From the NCBI RefSeq assembly GCF_004310295.1, contig NZ_SISB01000004.1, positions 164,828 to 228,827 on the forward strand: a stretch of DNA of 64,000 bases, written 5' to 3'. A program made the position numbers and the translations under genes. The notes under the pieces were generated by a model, which was not told the origin of the DNA, searched no databases, and saw only the letters and a list, made by a program, of their open reading frames with translations. Source of the stretch: Pseudomonas sp. BGI-2 (lineage in GTDB: Bacteria; Pseudomonadota; Gammaproteobacteria; Pseudomonadales; Pseudomonadaceae). Below are positions 18,480-27,060 of this stretch, one piece after another; position 1 is the first letter of the stretch; each line of letters opens with the position of its first letter.

Positions 18480-18562
18480 CTTCGCGGGCAAGCCTCGCTC
18501 CTACAGGATTAACGATGTCCGTGAACGCGGCGAATCTGTAGGAGCGAGGCTTGCCCGCGAAG
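18480..18562. repeat. REPIN (GAGCGAGGCTTGCCCGCGAA class)
   Basis: Facing copies CTTCGCGGGCAAGCCTCGCT and AGCGAGGCTTGCCCGCGAAG with about 43 bp between them, located between pcaK and the pcaI operator. A REPIN within the pca block is likely to separate pcaK from the pcaIJF transcription unit. Confidence 0.9.
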
Positions 18563-18596
18563 CTTTTTTGGATCGGTAGCGAGACAACAATCTGTT

Positions 18597-18624
18597 CGAT
18601 AAACGAACACTCAGTCGATTATCG
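18597..18624. promoter_or_regulatory. PcaR operator upstream of pcaI
   Basis: Arms CGATAAACG at 18597 and CGATTATCG ending at 18624 give the same 28-bp CGAT...ATCG span as the sites before pcaR and pcaK. It lies about 105 bp before the pcaI ATG. Confidence 0.76.
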
Positions 18625-18728
18625 GATTGTTTGACGTTTTGCACAGGCTTAACCTTCAGGCATTCCGGCGCTGAACCTCGCGCCCTTTTCATCCACTGTC
18701 GGTTCATAACAAAACGGGAGCCTGCCCC

Positions 18729-19586
18729 ATGGCTGAAATTCTTTCGCTGCACGACGCGGTGAAGCAATTCGTCAACGACGGCGATACCGTCGCGCTCGAA
18801 GGCTTCACTCACCTGATCCCTACGGCGGCGGGTCACGAAATCATTCGCCAGGGCAAGAAAGACCTGACCTTGGTGCGGATGACGCCTGACCTGGTCTACG
18901 ACCAGTTGATCGGCGCCGGTTGTGCTCGCAAGCTGATTTTCTCCTGGGGCGGCAACCCGGGCGTCGGTTCGCTGCACCGCCTGCGTGACGCCGTCGAGAA
19001 GCAGTGGCCACAGGCGCTGGAAATCGAAGAACACAGCCACGCCGACCTGGCCAATGCCTACGTCGCTGGCGCATCCGGCCTACCGTTCGCGGTGCTGCGT
19101 GCCTACGCCGGTTCCGACCTGCCGAAGGTCAATCCGCTGATTAAAACCGTTACCTGCCCATTCACCGGCGAAGTATTGGCTGCCGTGCCTTCGGTGCGCC
19201 CGGACATCACCGTGATTCACGCGCAGAAAGCCGACCGCAAAGGCAACGTGCTGCTCTGGGGCATTCTCGGCGTGCAGAAAGAAGCGGCGTTGGCCGCCAA
19301 GCGCTGCATCGTTACCGTCGAAGAAATCGTCGACGACCTCAATGCACCGATGAACTCGTGTGTTCTGCCGACGTGGGTGTTGAGCGCGGTCTGCCACGTT
19401 CCCGGCGGCGCGCATCCGTCCTACGCTCACGGCTACAACGAGCGTGATAACCGTTTCTACCAGGCCTGGGACCCGATTGCCCGCGACCGTGAAACCTTCA
19501 CCGCGTGGATCAACGAATACATCCACGGCTGCGCTGACTTCAGCGAGTTCCAGGCCAAGCTGGCCGCTGCTTCGGAGGCCAGGTAA
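18729..19586 (+). CDS. pcaI: 3-oxoadipate CoA-transferase subunit A
   Basis: Subunit of 285 residues of the enzyme that moves CoA from succinyl-CoA to 3-oxoadipate, the penultimate step of the pathway. It begins MAEILSLHDAVKQFVNDGDT, and the CoA-transferase I glycine-rich loop region around GAGCARKLIFSWGGNPGVGS is clear. The length fits the larger type of PcaI found in several pseudomonads (P. putida PcaI is about 231 residues), so it is closer to the long GctA/CatI-like form. Its stop overlaps the pcaJ start by one base (TAATG), which supports translational coupling of the two subunits. Confidence 0.92.
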   Translation: MAEILSLHDAVKQFVNDGDTVALEGFTHLIPTAAGHEIIRQGKKDLTLVRMTPDLVYDQLIGAGCARKLIFSWGGNPGVGSLHRLRDAVEKQWPQALEIEEHSHADLANAYVAGASGLPFAVLRAYAGSDLPKVNPLIKTVTCPFTGEVLAAVPSVRPDITVIHAQKADRKGNVLLWGILGVQKEAALAAKRCIVTVEEIVDDLNAPMNSCVLPTWVLSAVCHVPGGAHPSYAHGYNERDNRFYQAWDPIARDRETFTAWINEYIHGCADFSEFQAKLAAASEAR

Positions 19587-20365
19587 TGACTTACACCACC
19601 AATGAAATGATGACCGTCGCCGCCGCCCGCCGCCTGAAGAACGGTTCAGTGTGCTTTGTCGGCATCGGCCTGCCGTCGAAAGCGGCCAACCTGGCGCGAC
19701 TGACTTCCTCGCCGGATGTAGTCCTGATCTACGAATCGGGTCCGATCGGTGCCAAGCCGAGCGTACTGCCGCTGTCGATCGGTGACGGCGAGTTGGCGGA
19801 AACTGCCGACACCGTCGTCCCGACCGGTGAGATTTTTCGCTATTGGTTGCAGGGCGGACGCATCGACGTCGGTTTCCTCGGTGCCGCGCAAGTCGACCGC
19901 TTCGGCAACATCAACACCACGGTGGTCGGTGACTACCACCAGCCGAAAGTCCGCCTGCCGGGTGCCGGTGGTGCGCCGGAGATTGCCGGTTCGGCGAAAA
20001 GCGTTCTGATTATCCTCAAACAGTCGGCACGTTCCTTCGTCGACAAACTCGACTTCATCACCTCGGTCGGCCACGGCGAGGGCGGTGATTCACGCAAGCG
20101 TCTCGGCCTGCCGGGCGCAGGTCCGGTCGGCATCATCACCGACCTGTGCATCATGGAACCGGAAGCGGACACCCATGAATTCGTGGTCACCGCACTGCAC
20201 CCGGGCGTAACCCGCGAGCAAGTGATTGCTGCCACCGGTTGGGCAATTCGTTTCGCAGACACGGTTGAACACACCGCCGAGCCCACCGACGTTGAATTGA
20301 AGGCGCTCAGGGATCTGGAAGCCCGCACCGCCGCCGCCCACGGCCAAGCACCGGGAGAAGCGTGA
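19586..20365 (+). CDS. pcaJ: 3-oxoadipate CoA-transferase subunit B
   Basis: Subunit of 259 residues that carries the catalytic glutamate: Glu50 in LIYESGPIG, at the place where CoA-transferase B subunits form the glutamyl-CoA thioester. The glycine-rich [17 protein letters not shown] stretch follows. It works with PcaI to make 3-oxoadipyl-CoA. Start and stop both overlap the neighbouring genes by one base (TAATG and TGATG), so pcaI, pcaJ and pcaF are coupled. Confidence 0.94.
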   Translation: MTYTTNEMMTVAAARRLKNGSVCFVGIGLPSKAANLARLTSSPDVVLIYESGPIGAKPSVLPLSIGDGELAETADTVVPTGEIFRYWLQGGRIDVGFLGAAQVDRFGNINTTVVGDYHQPKVRLPGAGGAPEIAGSAKSVLIILKQSARSFVDKLDFITSVGHGEGGDSRKRLGLPGAGPVGIITDLCIMEPEADTHEFVVTALHPGVTREQVIAATGWAIRFADTVEHTAEPTDVELKALRDLEARTAAAHGQAPGEA

Positions 20366-21567
20366 TGCGCGACGTTTATATCTGCGACGCGATTCGCACC
20401 CCCATCGGCCGTTTCGGCGGTGGCTTGTCGGCGGTTCGTGCTGACGACCTCGCCGCCGTGCCGATCAAGGCGTTGATGGACCGCAACCCGTCGGTGGACT
20501 GGGCAGCCGTGGACGAGGTGTTTCTCGGCTGCGCCAACCAGGCCGGCGAAGACAATCGCAACGTCGCACGCATGGCGCTACTGCTGGCCGGGCTGCCGGA
20601 AAGCATTCCAGGCGTTACGCTCAATCGCCTGTGCGCTTCGGGCATGGACGCCATCGGCACCGCCTTCCGCGCCATCGCCAGCGGTGAAATGGAGCTGGCG
20701 ATTGCCGGCGGCGTCGAGTCGATGTCCCGCGCGCCGTTTGTGATGGGCAAGGCCGATGCGGCGTTCTCGCGCAACATGAGGCTGGAAGACACCACCATTG
20801 GCTGGCGCTTCATCAATCCGTTGATGAAAGCCCAATACGGCGTCGATGCGATGCCGCAGACCGCCGATAACGTGGCAGACGATTACGAAGTGTCCCGCGA
20901 GGATCAGGACGCTTTCGCCCTGCGCAGCCAGCAGCGCACAGCCGCCGCGCAAGCTGCAGGATTTTTCGCTGAAGAAATCGTCGAAGTGCGCATTGCCCAC
21001 AAGAAAGGGGAAAGCGTCGTCAGCCAGGATGAGCATCCACGTGCCGATACCACGCTGGAAACCCTGGCCAAACTGAAACCGGTCAATGGCCCCGACAAAA
21101 CCGTCACCGCGGGCAACGCTTCGGGAGTGAACGACGGTGCCGCGGCTTTGATCCTGGCCTCGGCCGACGCGGTGAAGAAACACGGCCTGACCGCTCGCGC
21201 CAAAGTGCTGGGCATGGCGAGCGCCGGTGTCGCACCGCGGGTGATGGGCATCGGCCCGGTCCCGGCGGTGCGCAAACTGACTGAACGCCTGGGCCTGGCC
21301 GTCAGCGATTTCGACGTGATCGAACTCAATGAAGCCTTCGCCAGCCAGGGTCTGGCGGTGCTGCGTGAATTGGGTATTGCGGACGATGCGGCACAGGTCA
21401 ATCCGAACGGTGGCGCCATTGCCCTGGGCCATCCGTTGGGCATGAGCGGTGCGCGTCTGGTCCTGACCGCGTTGCATCAATTGGAAAAGACGGGCGGCAA
21501 GAAAGGTCTGGCGACCATGTGCGTCGGCGTCGGCCAGGGTCTGGCCTTGGCGATCGAACGCGTCTGA
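20365..21567 (+). CDS. pcaF: 3-oxoadipyl-CoA thiolase
   Basis: A thiolase of 400 residues that splits 3-oxoadipyl-CoA with CoA into succinyl-CoA and acetyl-CoA. The acylated cysteine is Cys90 in [10 protein letters not shown]. The signature with the catalytic histidine is [18 protein letters not shown] near 349-366. The second cysteine lies in [16 protein letters not shown] at the C-terminus. The ATG at 20365 overlaps the pcaJ stop by one base; a GTG one codon earlier is possible. The product name is supported by position next to pcaIJ and by [19 protein letters not shown] at the start. Confidence 0.95.
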   Translation: MRDVYICDAIRTPIGRFGGGLSAVRADDLAAVPIKALMDRNPSVDWAAVDEVFLGCANQAGEDNRNVARMALLLAGLPESIPGVTLNRLCASGMDAIGTAFRAIASGEMELAIAGGVESMSRAPFVMGKADAAFSRNMRLEDTTIGWRFINPLMKAQYGVDAMPQTADNVADDYEVSREDQDAFALRSQQRTAAAQAAGFFAEEIVEVRIAHKKGESVVSQDEHPRADTTLETLAKLKPVNGPDKTVTAGNASGVNDGAAALILASADAVKKHGLTARAKVLGMASAGVAPRVMGIGPVPAVRKLTERLGLAVSDFDVIELNEAFASQGLAVLRELGIADDAAQVNPNGGAIALGHPLGMSGARLVLTALHQLEKTGGKKGLATMCVGVGQGLALAIERV

Positions 21568-21603
21568 CGCGCAGCCGTGACAATAAGAACAGAGGAAAGC
21601 GAA

Positions 21604-22308
21604 ATGACTGACAAGCCTGGTTACCGTCGCCCGCAGGAGGGCTCCCAGCCGGACTACCTGCACCCGACTTATCAATCCACCAATCGTCGCGCGCCGTCCA
21701 AGCCGTTGGTGTTTTTGCCTCATTCGTTGTCGGAAATTACCGGCCCGACCATCGGCGCCGAGCGTATTAACGAGAAGGACAACGACCTGACCGCCCAGCA
21801 CATGGGCGAGCCATTGGGCGAGCGCATCATCATCCACGGCCGCGTGCTGGATGAAGACGGTTTGCCGGTACCGGGGATTCTGGTGGAGATCTGGCAGGCC
21901 AATGCCGCCGGTCGCTACAACCATGCCCGCGACCTGCACGACGCGCCGCTGGACCCGAACTTCACCGGCACCGGCCGCACCGTGACCGACGCCGATGGCT
22001 GGTACCAGTTCCAGACCATCAAACCGGGCGCCTACCCGTGGGGCAACCACCACAACGCCTGGCGTCCGGCGCATATCCATTTCTCACTGTTCGGGCCGAG
22101 CATTCTGACGCGGCTGGTCACGCAAATGTATTTCCCGGGTGACCCGTTGCTGGCTTATGACCCGATCTACAACTGCGTGCCCGATACCCGCGCCAAAGAG
22201 CGTTTGATCGCCACGTTCGATCTGGAAAAAACCATCCCTTCCTATGCCCTCGGTTATCGCTGGGACATCGTCTTGCGCGGCCGCGAAGCCACGCCGATGG
22301 AGAAATAA
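21604..22308 (+). CDS. pcaH: protocatechuate 3,4-dioxygenase beta subunit
   Basis: A 234-residue subunit that carries the non-haem Fe(III) site of the enzyme that opens the ring of protocatechuate. All four iron ligands can be placed: Tyr105 (AGRYNHAR), Tyr144 (PGAYPWGN), His157 and His159 (RPAHIHFS), each three residues lower than in the P. putida subunit. The intradiol dioxygenase signature GRVLDEDGLPVPGILVEIWQ is near 79-98. The gene starts 36 bp after pcaF and ends one base before the pcaG start, so it belongs to the same transcript. In P. putida KT2440 pcaHG lie elsewhere in the genome. Confidence 0.96.
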   Translation: MTDKPGYRRPQEGSQPDYLHPTYQSTNRRAPSKPLVFLPHSLSEITGPTIGAERINEKDNDLTAQHMGEPLGERIIIHGRVLDEDGLPVPGILVEIWQANAAGRYNHARDLHDAPLDPNFTGTGRTVTDADGWYQFQTIKPGAYPWGNHHNAWRPAHIHFSLFGPSILTRLVTQMYFPGDPLLAYDPIYNCVPDTRAKERLIATFDLEKTIPSYALGYRWDIVLRGREATPMEK

Positions 22309-22309
22309 G

Positions 22310-22876
22310 ATGACGCTGAACGCGACCACGTCCCACACCGTCGGGCCGTATTACCACATCGGCCTGACTTGGCTGAACCGCGAAGACCTGACCGTTGAAC
22401 AAACCCTCGGTGAGCGCGTGGCGATCACCGGGCAAGTCGTCGACGGCAACGGCGACTTCGTCAACGACGCGATGCTGGAAGTCTGGCAGGCCAACGCCGC
22501 CGGCAAATACGACCACCCCGAAGACGACCAGGCCAAACCCCTGGACCCGAACTTCCAAGGCTTTGGCCGGGTGCCGGTGGATGCTGAAGGGCGCTTTCGC
22601 TTCACCACCATCAAGCCTGGAACGGTGGAAGGCCTTAAGGGTTCGACCCAGGCGCCGCATTTGGTGGTGCTGGTGTTTGCTCGTGGGTTGGTGAAGCACT
22701 TGCTGACGCGAGTTTACTTTGAGGGCGAACCGGCGAATGTCGAGGACCCGCTGTTGGAGTGCGTGCCGGCTGAGCGCCGCAATACCTTGCTGGCGAAGAA
22801 GGATGCGTCGGGTGTTTATCAGTGGAATGTCATTCTTCAGGGCACCGACGCCGAGACGGTGTTCTTCGATTACTGA
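22310..22876 (+). CDS. pcaG: protocatechuate 3,4-dioxygenase alpha subunit
   Basis: A 188-residue subunit, slightly shorter than the P. putida alpha subunit (about 200). It has the intradiol fold (ITGQVVDGNGDFVNDAMLEV then WQANAAGKYDHPEDDQ) but no complete set of iron ligands, as expected for the non-catalytic alpha chain. GPYYHIGL near the start and APHLVVLVFARGLVKHLLTR are typical of PcaG. The ATG at 22310 follows the pcaH stop with a one-base gap. Together PcaG and PcaH form the alpha-beta protomer. Confidence 0.95.
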   Translation: MTLNATTSHTVGPYYHIGLTWLNREDLTVEQTLGERVAITGQVVDGNGDFVNDAMLEVWQANAAGKYDHPEDDQAKPLDPNFQGFGRVPVDAEGRFRFTTIKPGTVEGLKGSTQAPHLVVLVFARGLVKHLLTRVYFEGEPANVEDPLLECVPAERRNTLLAKKDASGVYQWNVILQGTDAETVFFDY

Positions 22877-22889
22877 GTTGGCTTGAGAC

Positions 22890-22919
22890 CTTCGCGGGCA
22901 ATCCGACTTGCCCGCGAAG
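22890..22919. repeat. compact REP-derived hairpin between pcaG and pcaT
   Basis: A perfect 12-bp stem CTTCGCGGGCAA/TTGCCCGCGAAG with a 6-base loop TCCGAC, 14 bp after the pcaG stop. It looks like a collapsed REP with part of the extended-loop sequence. There is no T-run, so it may slow polymerase or protect the upstream mRNA rather than terminate. Confidence 0.7.
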
Positions 22920-23010
22920 ACGTCCTCAAGGCCGCCACAGAATGTTCCTGTGGAACGGGATTGTTGCAAAGTGTGTCTAGACTGTCATGGTCCTCAAAGA
23001 GTGAAAAACA

Positions 23011-24315
23011 ATGACAACGACCACCGCTTTTACAGAGCACTACACCGGCGAAGAGCGCAGCAAGCGGATCTTCGCAATTGTCGGCGCTTCGTCCGGCAAC
23101 CTCGTCGAATGGTTCGACTTCTACGTCTACGCCTTTTGCGCGATCTACTTTGCGCCAGCTTTTTTCCCGTCCGACAACCCCACCGTGCAGTTGGTGAATA
23201 CCGCTGGCGTGTTCGCGGCCGGGTTCCTGATGCGACCGATTGGCGGCTGGATTTTTGGCCGTGTCGCGGACAAGCACGGGCGCAAGAATTCGATGTTGAT
23301 CTCGATTCTGATGATGTGCTTTGGTTCGTTGCTCATCGCGTGCTTGCCGACCTATAAGGACATCGGCGTCTGGGCGCCGATCATGCTGCTGTTCGCCCGC
23401 TTGCTGCAGGGCCTGTCGGTTGGCGGGGAGTACGGCACCACCGCGACCTACATGAGCGAAGTCGCCCTCAAGGGCCAGCGCGGTTTCTTCGCCTCGTTCC
23501 AGTATGTGACGCTGATTGGCGGGCAATTGCTGGCGGTGTCGCTGGTGGTGATCCTGCAACAGTTCCTCACCGAAGATGACCTGCGTGCCTACGGCTGGCG
23601 GATCCCGTTTGTGGTCGGTGCGGTGGCGGCGCTGATTTCGCTGTTCCTGCGTCGTTCGCTGAAAGAAACCACCAGCAAGGAAATGCGCGAGAACAAGGAC
23701 GCCGGCAGCATCCGCGCACTGTTCCGCGACCATAAGGCAGCCTTTATAACCGTGCTCGGTTACACCGCCGGTGGTTCGCTGATTTTCTACACCTTCACCA
23801 CGTACATGCAGAAGTACCTGGTGAACACCGCCGGCATGCACGCCAAGACCGCCAGTTTCATCATGACCGGCGCGCTGTTCCTTTATATGTGCATGCAGCC
23901 GCTGTTCGGCATGCTCGCGGACAAGATCGGCCGGCGTAACTCGATGCTCTGGTTCGGCGCCCTCGGGACGCTGTGCACCGTGCCGATCCTGCTGAGCCTG
24001 AAAAGCGTCAGCAGTCCGTTCCTGGCCTTTGTGCTGATTACCGTGGCGCTGGCAATCGTCAGTTTTTACACGTCCATCAGTGGCCTGGTCAAAGCCGAAA
24101 TGTTCCCGCCAGAGGTGCGTGCATTGGGTGTCGGCCTGGCTTACGCCGTGGCAAATGCAATCTTCGGCGGTTCGGCGGAATATGTGGCCCTGAGCCTTAA
24201 AGCCGTGGGCATGGAAAACTCCTTCTACTGGTACGTGACGGTGATGATGGCGGTGGCGTTCCTGTTCAGCCTGCGCCTGCCGAAACAGGCCAAGTACTTG
24301 CACCACGACCTTTGA
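23011..24315 (+). CDS. pcaT: MFS dicarboxylate/3-oxoadipate transporter PcaT
   Basis: A 434-residue carrier of the metabolite:H+ symporter family (KgtP/PcaT/ShiA group). The first membrane segment has the family motif [16 protein letters not shown], followed by the MFS loop [19 protein letters not shown] and [20 protein letters not shown]. In P. putida PcaT takes up 3-oxoadipate. It stands between pcaG and pcaB, where P. putida also has pcaT next to pcaB. The gap of 134 bp upstream contains a REP-like hairpin. Confidence 0.88.
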   Translation: MTTTTAFTEHYTGEERSKRIFAIVGASSGNLVEWFDFYVYAFCAIYFAPAFFPSDNPTVQLVNTAGVFAAGFLMRPIGGWIFGRVADKHGRKNSMLISILMMCFGSLLIACLPTYKDIGVWAPIMLLFARLLQGLSVGGEYGTTATYMSEVALKGQRGFFASFQYVTLIGGQLLAVSLVVILQQFLTEDDLRAYGWRIPFVVGAVAALISLFLRRSLKETTSKEMRENKDAGSIRALFRDHKAAFITVLGYTAGGSLIFYTFTTYMQKYLVNTAGMHAKTASFIMTGALFLYMCMQPLFGMLADKIGRRNSMLWFGALGTLCTVPILLSLKSVSSPFLAFVLITVALAIVSFYTSISGLVKAEMFPPEVRALGVGLAYAVANAIFGGSAEYVALSLKAVGMENSFYWYVTVMMAVAFLFSLRLPKQAKYLHHDL

Positions 24316-24322
24316 TCCATAC

Positions 24323-24345
24323 GCGTGGGCCTCAATGGCCCACGC
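24323..24345 (+). promoter_or_regulatory. stem-loop just upstream of the pcaB ribosome site
   Basis: A perfect 9-bp stem GCGTGGGCC/GGCCCACGC with a 5-base loop, 15 bp before the pcaB ATG. There is no T-run, so it is not a typical terminator. It could affect pcaB translation or mRNA processing between pcaT and pcaB. Confidence 0.5.
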
Positions 24346-24360
24346 CTTCAGGGACTGTTT

Positions 24361-25725
24361 ATGAACCAGCGACCGGGCAATCAATTGTTCGATGCCTATT
24401 TCACGGCCCGCGACATGCGTGAAGTGTTCTGTGATCAGGGCCGGGTTCAGGCCATGCTCGATTTCGAAGCGGCACTGGCCCGGGCAGAGGCGCGGGTTGG
24501 CTTGATTCCGCAGACGGTTGTTGCCTCGATCGAAGCGGCATGTCGGGCCGGGCATTACGACTTTGTCGCTCTGGGCGAAGCGATTGCCACGGCGGGCAAC
24601 TCGGCGATTCCGCTGGTCAAGGCGTTGGGTAAACAGATTGCGGCCAACGATGCCGAAGCCGAACGCTACGTGCATCTGGGCGCAACTAGCCAGGACGTGA
24701 TGGACACGGGGCTGGTGCTGCAACTGCGCCGCGCGTTGGAACTGATCGAAAGCGATCTGGCGCAACTGGGCGAAACCCTCTCGACTCAAGCCCGGCGTTA
24801 CGTCGGCACGCCGCTCGCCGGACGCACCTGGCTGCAGCACGCAACGCCCGTCACCCTCGGCATGAAAATCGCCGGTTGGCTGGGCGCCGTGACCCGCAGC
24901 CGTCAGCGTCTGCGCGAACTCAAACCGCGTCTGCTGGTGCTGCAATTCGGCGGCGCCTGCGGAACACTGGCGGCCCTCGGCGAGCAAGCGATGCCGATTG
25001 CCGAAGCCTTGGCCGGTGAGCTGCAACTGACGTTGCCGGACCAACCCTGGCACACCCAGCGTGATCGTTTGGTGGAGTTCGGTGCGGTACTCGGTTTGAT
25101 CGCCGGCAGCCTCGGCAAACTTGGCCGCGATATCAGTCTGTTGATGCAGACGGAAGCCGGCGAAGTGTTCGAGCCGTCGGCACCGGGCAAGGGCGGTTCC
25201 TCGACCATGCCGCACAAACGCAACCCCGTGGGCGCGGCGGTGATGATCGGTGCGGCAACGCGGGTTCCCGGTTTGCTCTCGACCCTGTTCAGCGCCATGC
25301 CGCAGGAACACGAGCGCAGCCTGGGCCTGTGGCATGCCGAATGGGAAACCCTGCCGGAGATTTGCTGCCTGGTGTCCGGCAGCCTTAAACAAGCATTGCT
25401 GGTGGCGGATGGACTGGAAGTGGACGCCGATCGTATGGCGCGCAACCTCGACCTGACCCAGGGGCTGGTGCTGGCCGAAGCGGTGAGCATCGTCCTCGCC
25501 CAACGGGTCGGCCGCGACACCGCGCACCATTTGCTGGAGCAATGCTGCAAATGTGCGGTAGCCGAGCAACGTCATCTGCGAGCGGTACTCGGCGACGAGC
25601 CGCAAGTGACCGCCGAGCTTTCTGCTGCTGAACTCGATCGTCTGCTGGACCCCGCCCATTACCTCGGTCAGGCCCATACCTGGGTCGAGCGAGCGGTGGC
25701 TGAACATTCTGCGTTGACTGCCTGA
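24361..25725 (+). CDS. pcaB: 3-carboxy-cis,cis-muconate cycloisomerase
   Basis: A 454-residue enzyme of the fumarase/aspartase superfamily that turns 3-carboxy-cis,cis-muconate into 4-carboxymuconolactone. The superfamily signature GSSTMPHKRNP lies near residues 278-288, with the flexible-loop serine at its start. The N-terminal segment DAYFTARDMREVFCDQGRVQ and HLGATSQDVMDTGLVLQLR are characteristic of PcaB and its adenylosuccinate lyase relatives. The length equals the P. putida enzyme (about 450). It is followed by pcaD after 11 bases. Confidence 0.95.
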   Translation: MNQRPGNQLFDAYFTARDMREVFCDQGRVQAMLDFEAALARAEARVGLIPQTVVASIEAACRAGHYDFVALGEAIATAGNSAIPLVKALGKQIAANDAEAERYVHLGATSQDVMDTGLVLQLRRALELIESDLAQLGETLSTQARRYVGTPLAGRTWLQHATPVTLGMKIAGWLGAVTRSRQRLRELKPRLLVLQFGGACGTLAALGEQAMPIAEALAGELQLTLPDQPWHTQRDRLVEFGAVLGLIAGSLGKLGRDISLLMQTEAGEVFEPSAPGKGGSSTMPHKRNPVGAAVMIGAATRVPGLLSTLFSAMPQEHERSLGLWHAEWETLPEICCLVSGSLKQALLVADGLEVDADRMARNLDLTQGLVLAEAVSIVLAQRVGRDTAHHLLEQCCKCAVAEQRHLRAVLGDEPQVTAELSAAELDRLLDPAHYLGQAHTWVERAVAEHSALTA

Positions 25726-25736
25726 AGGAGATTGCT

Positions 25737-26528
25737 GTGGCTTTCGTACAACTCGCCGAGGGCGAACTGCACTACCAACTTGATGGACCGGACAATGCAC
25801 CGATGCTGGTGCTGTCCAACTCGCTCGGTACCGATTTGCACATGTGGGACGCGCAAATTGCGGCGTTTACCGAGCACTTCCGGGTGCTGCGTTTCGACAC
25901 CCGGGGTCATGGCAAATCGCTGGTCACGCCGGGTCCGTACAGTATCGAGCAACTGGGCCATGACGTGCTGGTGCTGCTGGATGCGTTGCACATCGAGCGG
26001 GCACATTTTTGCGGTCTGTCCATGGGCGGCCTGATCGGCCAGTGGCTGGGCATCAATGCTGGCGAGCGGTTGAACAAACTTGTGGTGTGCAACACCGCGG
26101 CGAAAATCGGCGATCCGTCGGTGTGGAATCCACGGATCGAAACTGTGCTGCGTGACGGTCCGGCCGCCATGGTCGCGCTGCGCGATGCGTCGATTGCGCG
26201 CTGGTTCACCGCGGATTTTGCCGATGCGAATCCTGCTGCAGCGAAGAAGATTACCGACATGCTCGCGGCCACTTCGCCTGAAGGTTATGCCGCCAATTGC
26301 GCCGCCGTGCGCGATGCCGATTTCCGTGATCAGCTGTCCTCGATCAAGGTGCCGCTGCTGGTCATCGCCGGCACCGAAGATGCGGTGACGCCGCCGTCCG
26401 GTGGGCACTTTATTCAGGAGCATGTGCAGGGCGCCGAGTACGCCGAGTTTTATGCTGCGCACCTGTCCAACGTCCAGGCCGGTGCTGATTTCAGCAACCG
26501 TGTGCTGGCGTTTCTGTTGGCTCATTAA
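25737..26528 (+). CDS. pcaD: 3-oxoadipate enol-lactonase
   Basis: An alpha/beta hydrolase of 263 residues that opens 3-oxoadipate enol-lactone to 3-oxoadipate. The nucleophile elbow GLSMGG puts the catalytic serine at residue 95; the acid and histidine would be in AGTEDAVTPPSGG (about 205-217) and AAHLSNVQ (near 240). It starts with GTG at 25737, preceded by GAAGGAGA, giving MAFVQLAEGELHYQL. It lies between pcaB and pcaC with 11- and 10-base gaps, so the three are one transcript. Confidence 0.95.
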   Translation: MAFVQLAEGELHYQLDGPDNAPMLVLSNSLGTDLHMWDAQIAAFTEHFRVLRFDTRGHGKSLVTPGPYSIEQLGHDVLVLLDALHIERAHFCGLSMGGLIGQWLGINAGERLNKLVVCNTAAKIGDPSVWNPRIETVLRDGPAAMVALRDASIARWFTADFADANPAAAKKITDMLAATSPEGYAANCAAVRDADFRDQLSSIKVPLLVIAGTEDAVTPPSGGHFIQEHVQGAEYAEFYAAHLSNVQAGADFSNRVLAFLLAH

Positions 26529-26538
26529 GGGGATTGTT

Positions 26539-26931
26539 GTGGACGAGAAACAACGTTACGACGAGGGGCTGAACGTCCGTCGCGCGGTGCTCGGCGATGC
26601 CCATGTCGACCGCAGCCTGGTTGCATTGACCGAGTTCAACTCGGAGTTTCAGGAAATGATCACTCGCCACGCGTGGGGTGACATCTGGACCCGTCCGGGC
26701 CTGCCGCGCCATACCCGCAGCCTGATCACCATCGCCATGCTGATCGGCATGAACCGCAACGAAGAGCTCAAACTGCACCTGCGCGCCGCCGCCAACAACG
26801 GCGTGACCCGCGGCGAGATCAAGGAAGTGATCATGCAGAGCGCGATCTACTGCGGCATCCCGGCGGCCAATGCGACGTTTCATTTGGCGGAGTCGGTTTG
26901 GGATGAGCTTGGCGTTGAGTCTCGGGAGTAA
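26539..26931 (+). CDS. pcaC: 4-carboxymuconolactone decarboxylase
   Basis: A 130-residue enzyme of the CMD/AhpD-like family that decarboxylates 4-carboxymuconolactone to 3-oxoadipate enol-lactone. Typical stretches are RRAVLGDAHVDRSLVALTEF, ITRHAWGDIWTRPGLPRHTR and GVTRGEIKEVIMQSAIYCG. It starts with GTG at 26539, ten bases after the pcaD stop, with AAGGGGA upstream. It is the last gene of the pca block; a REPIN follows and the next gene is on the other strand. Confidence 0.95.
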   Translation: MDEKQRYDEGLNVRRAVLGDAHVDRSLVALTEFNSEFQEMITRHAWGDIWTRPGLPRHTRSLITIAMLIGMNRNEELKLHLRAAANNGVTRGEIKEVIMQSAIYCGIPAANATFHLAESVWDELGVESRE

Positions 26932-26960
26932 ATTTCGGGTTTTGCGTTGTTAGAGCTGAC

Positions 26961-27049
26961 GCTTTCGCGGGCAAGCCTCGCTCCTACAGGTACTGCGCCA
27001 ATTTTTAAATGGTGCAAAACCTGTAGGAGCGAGGCTTGCCCGCGAAAGC
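26961..27049. repeat. REPIN (GAGCGAGGCTTGCCCGCGAA class)
   Basis: Facing copies GCTTTCGCGGGCAAGCCTCG and CGAGGCTTGCCCGCGAAAGC, with about 45 bp between, in the convergent gap between pcaC and the tam-like gene. The stem arms match over more than 25 bp. Confidence 0.92.
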
Positions 27050-27060
27050 AATGTCATGAC

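Noticed and set aside
22870..25800. A 976-codon open frame on the minus strand opposite pcaT and pcaB
   Set aside because: Shadow of two well-supported genes; no domain and biased composition.
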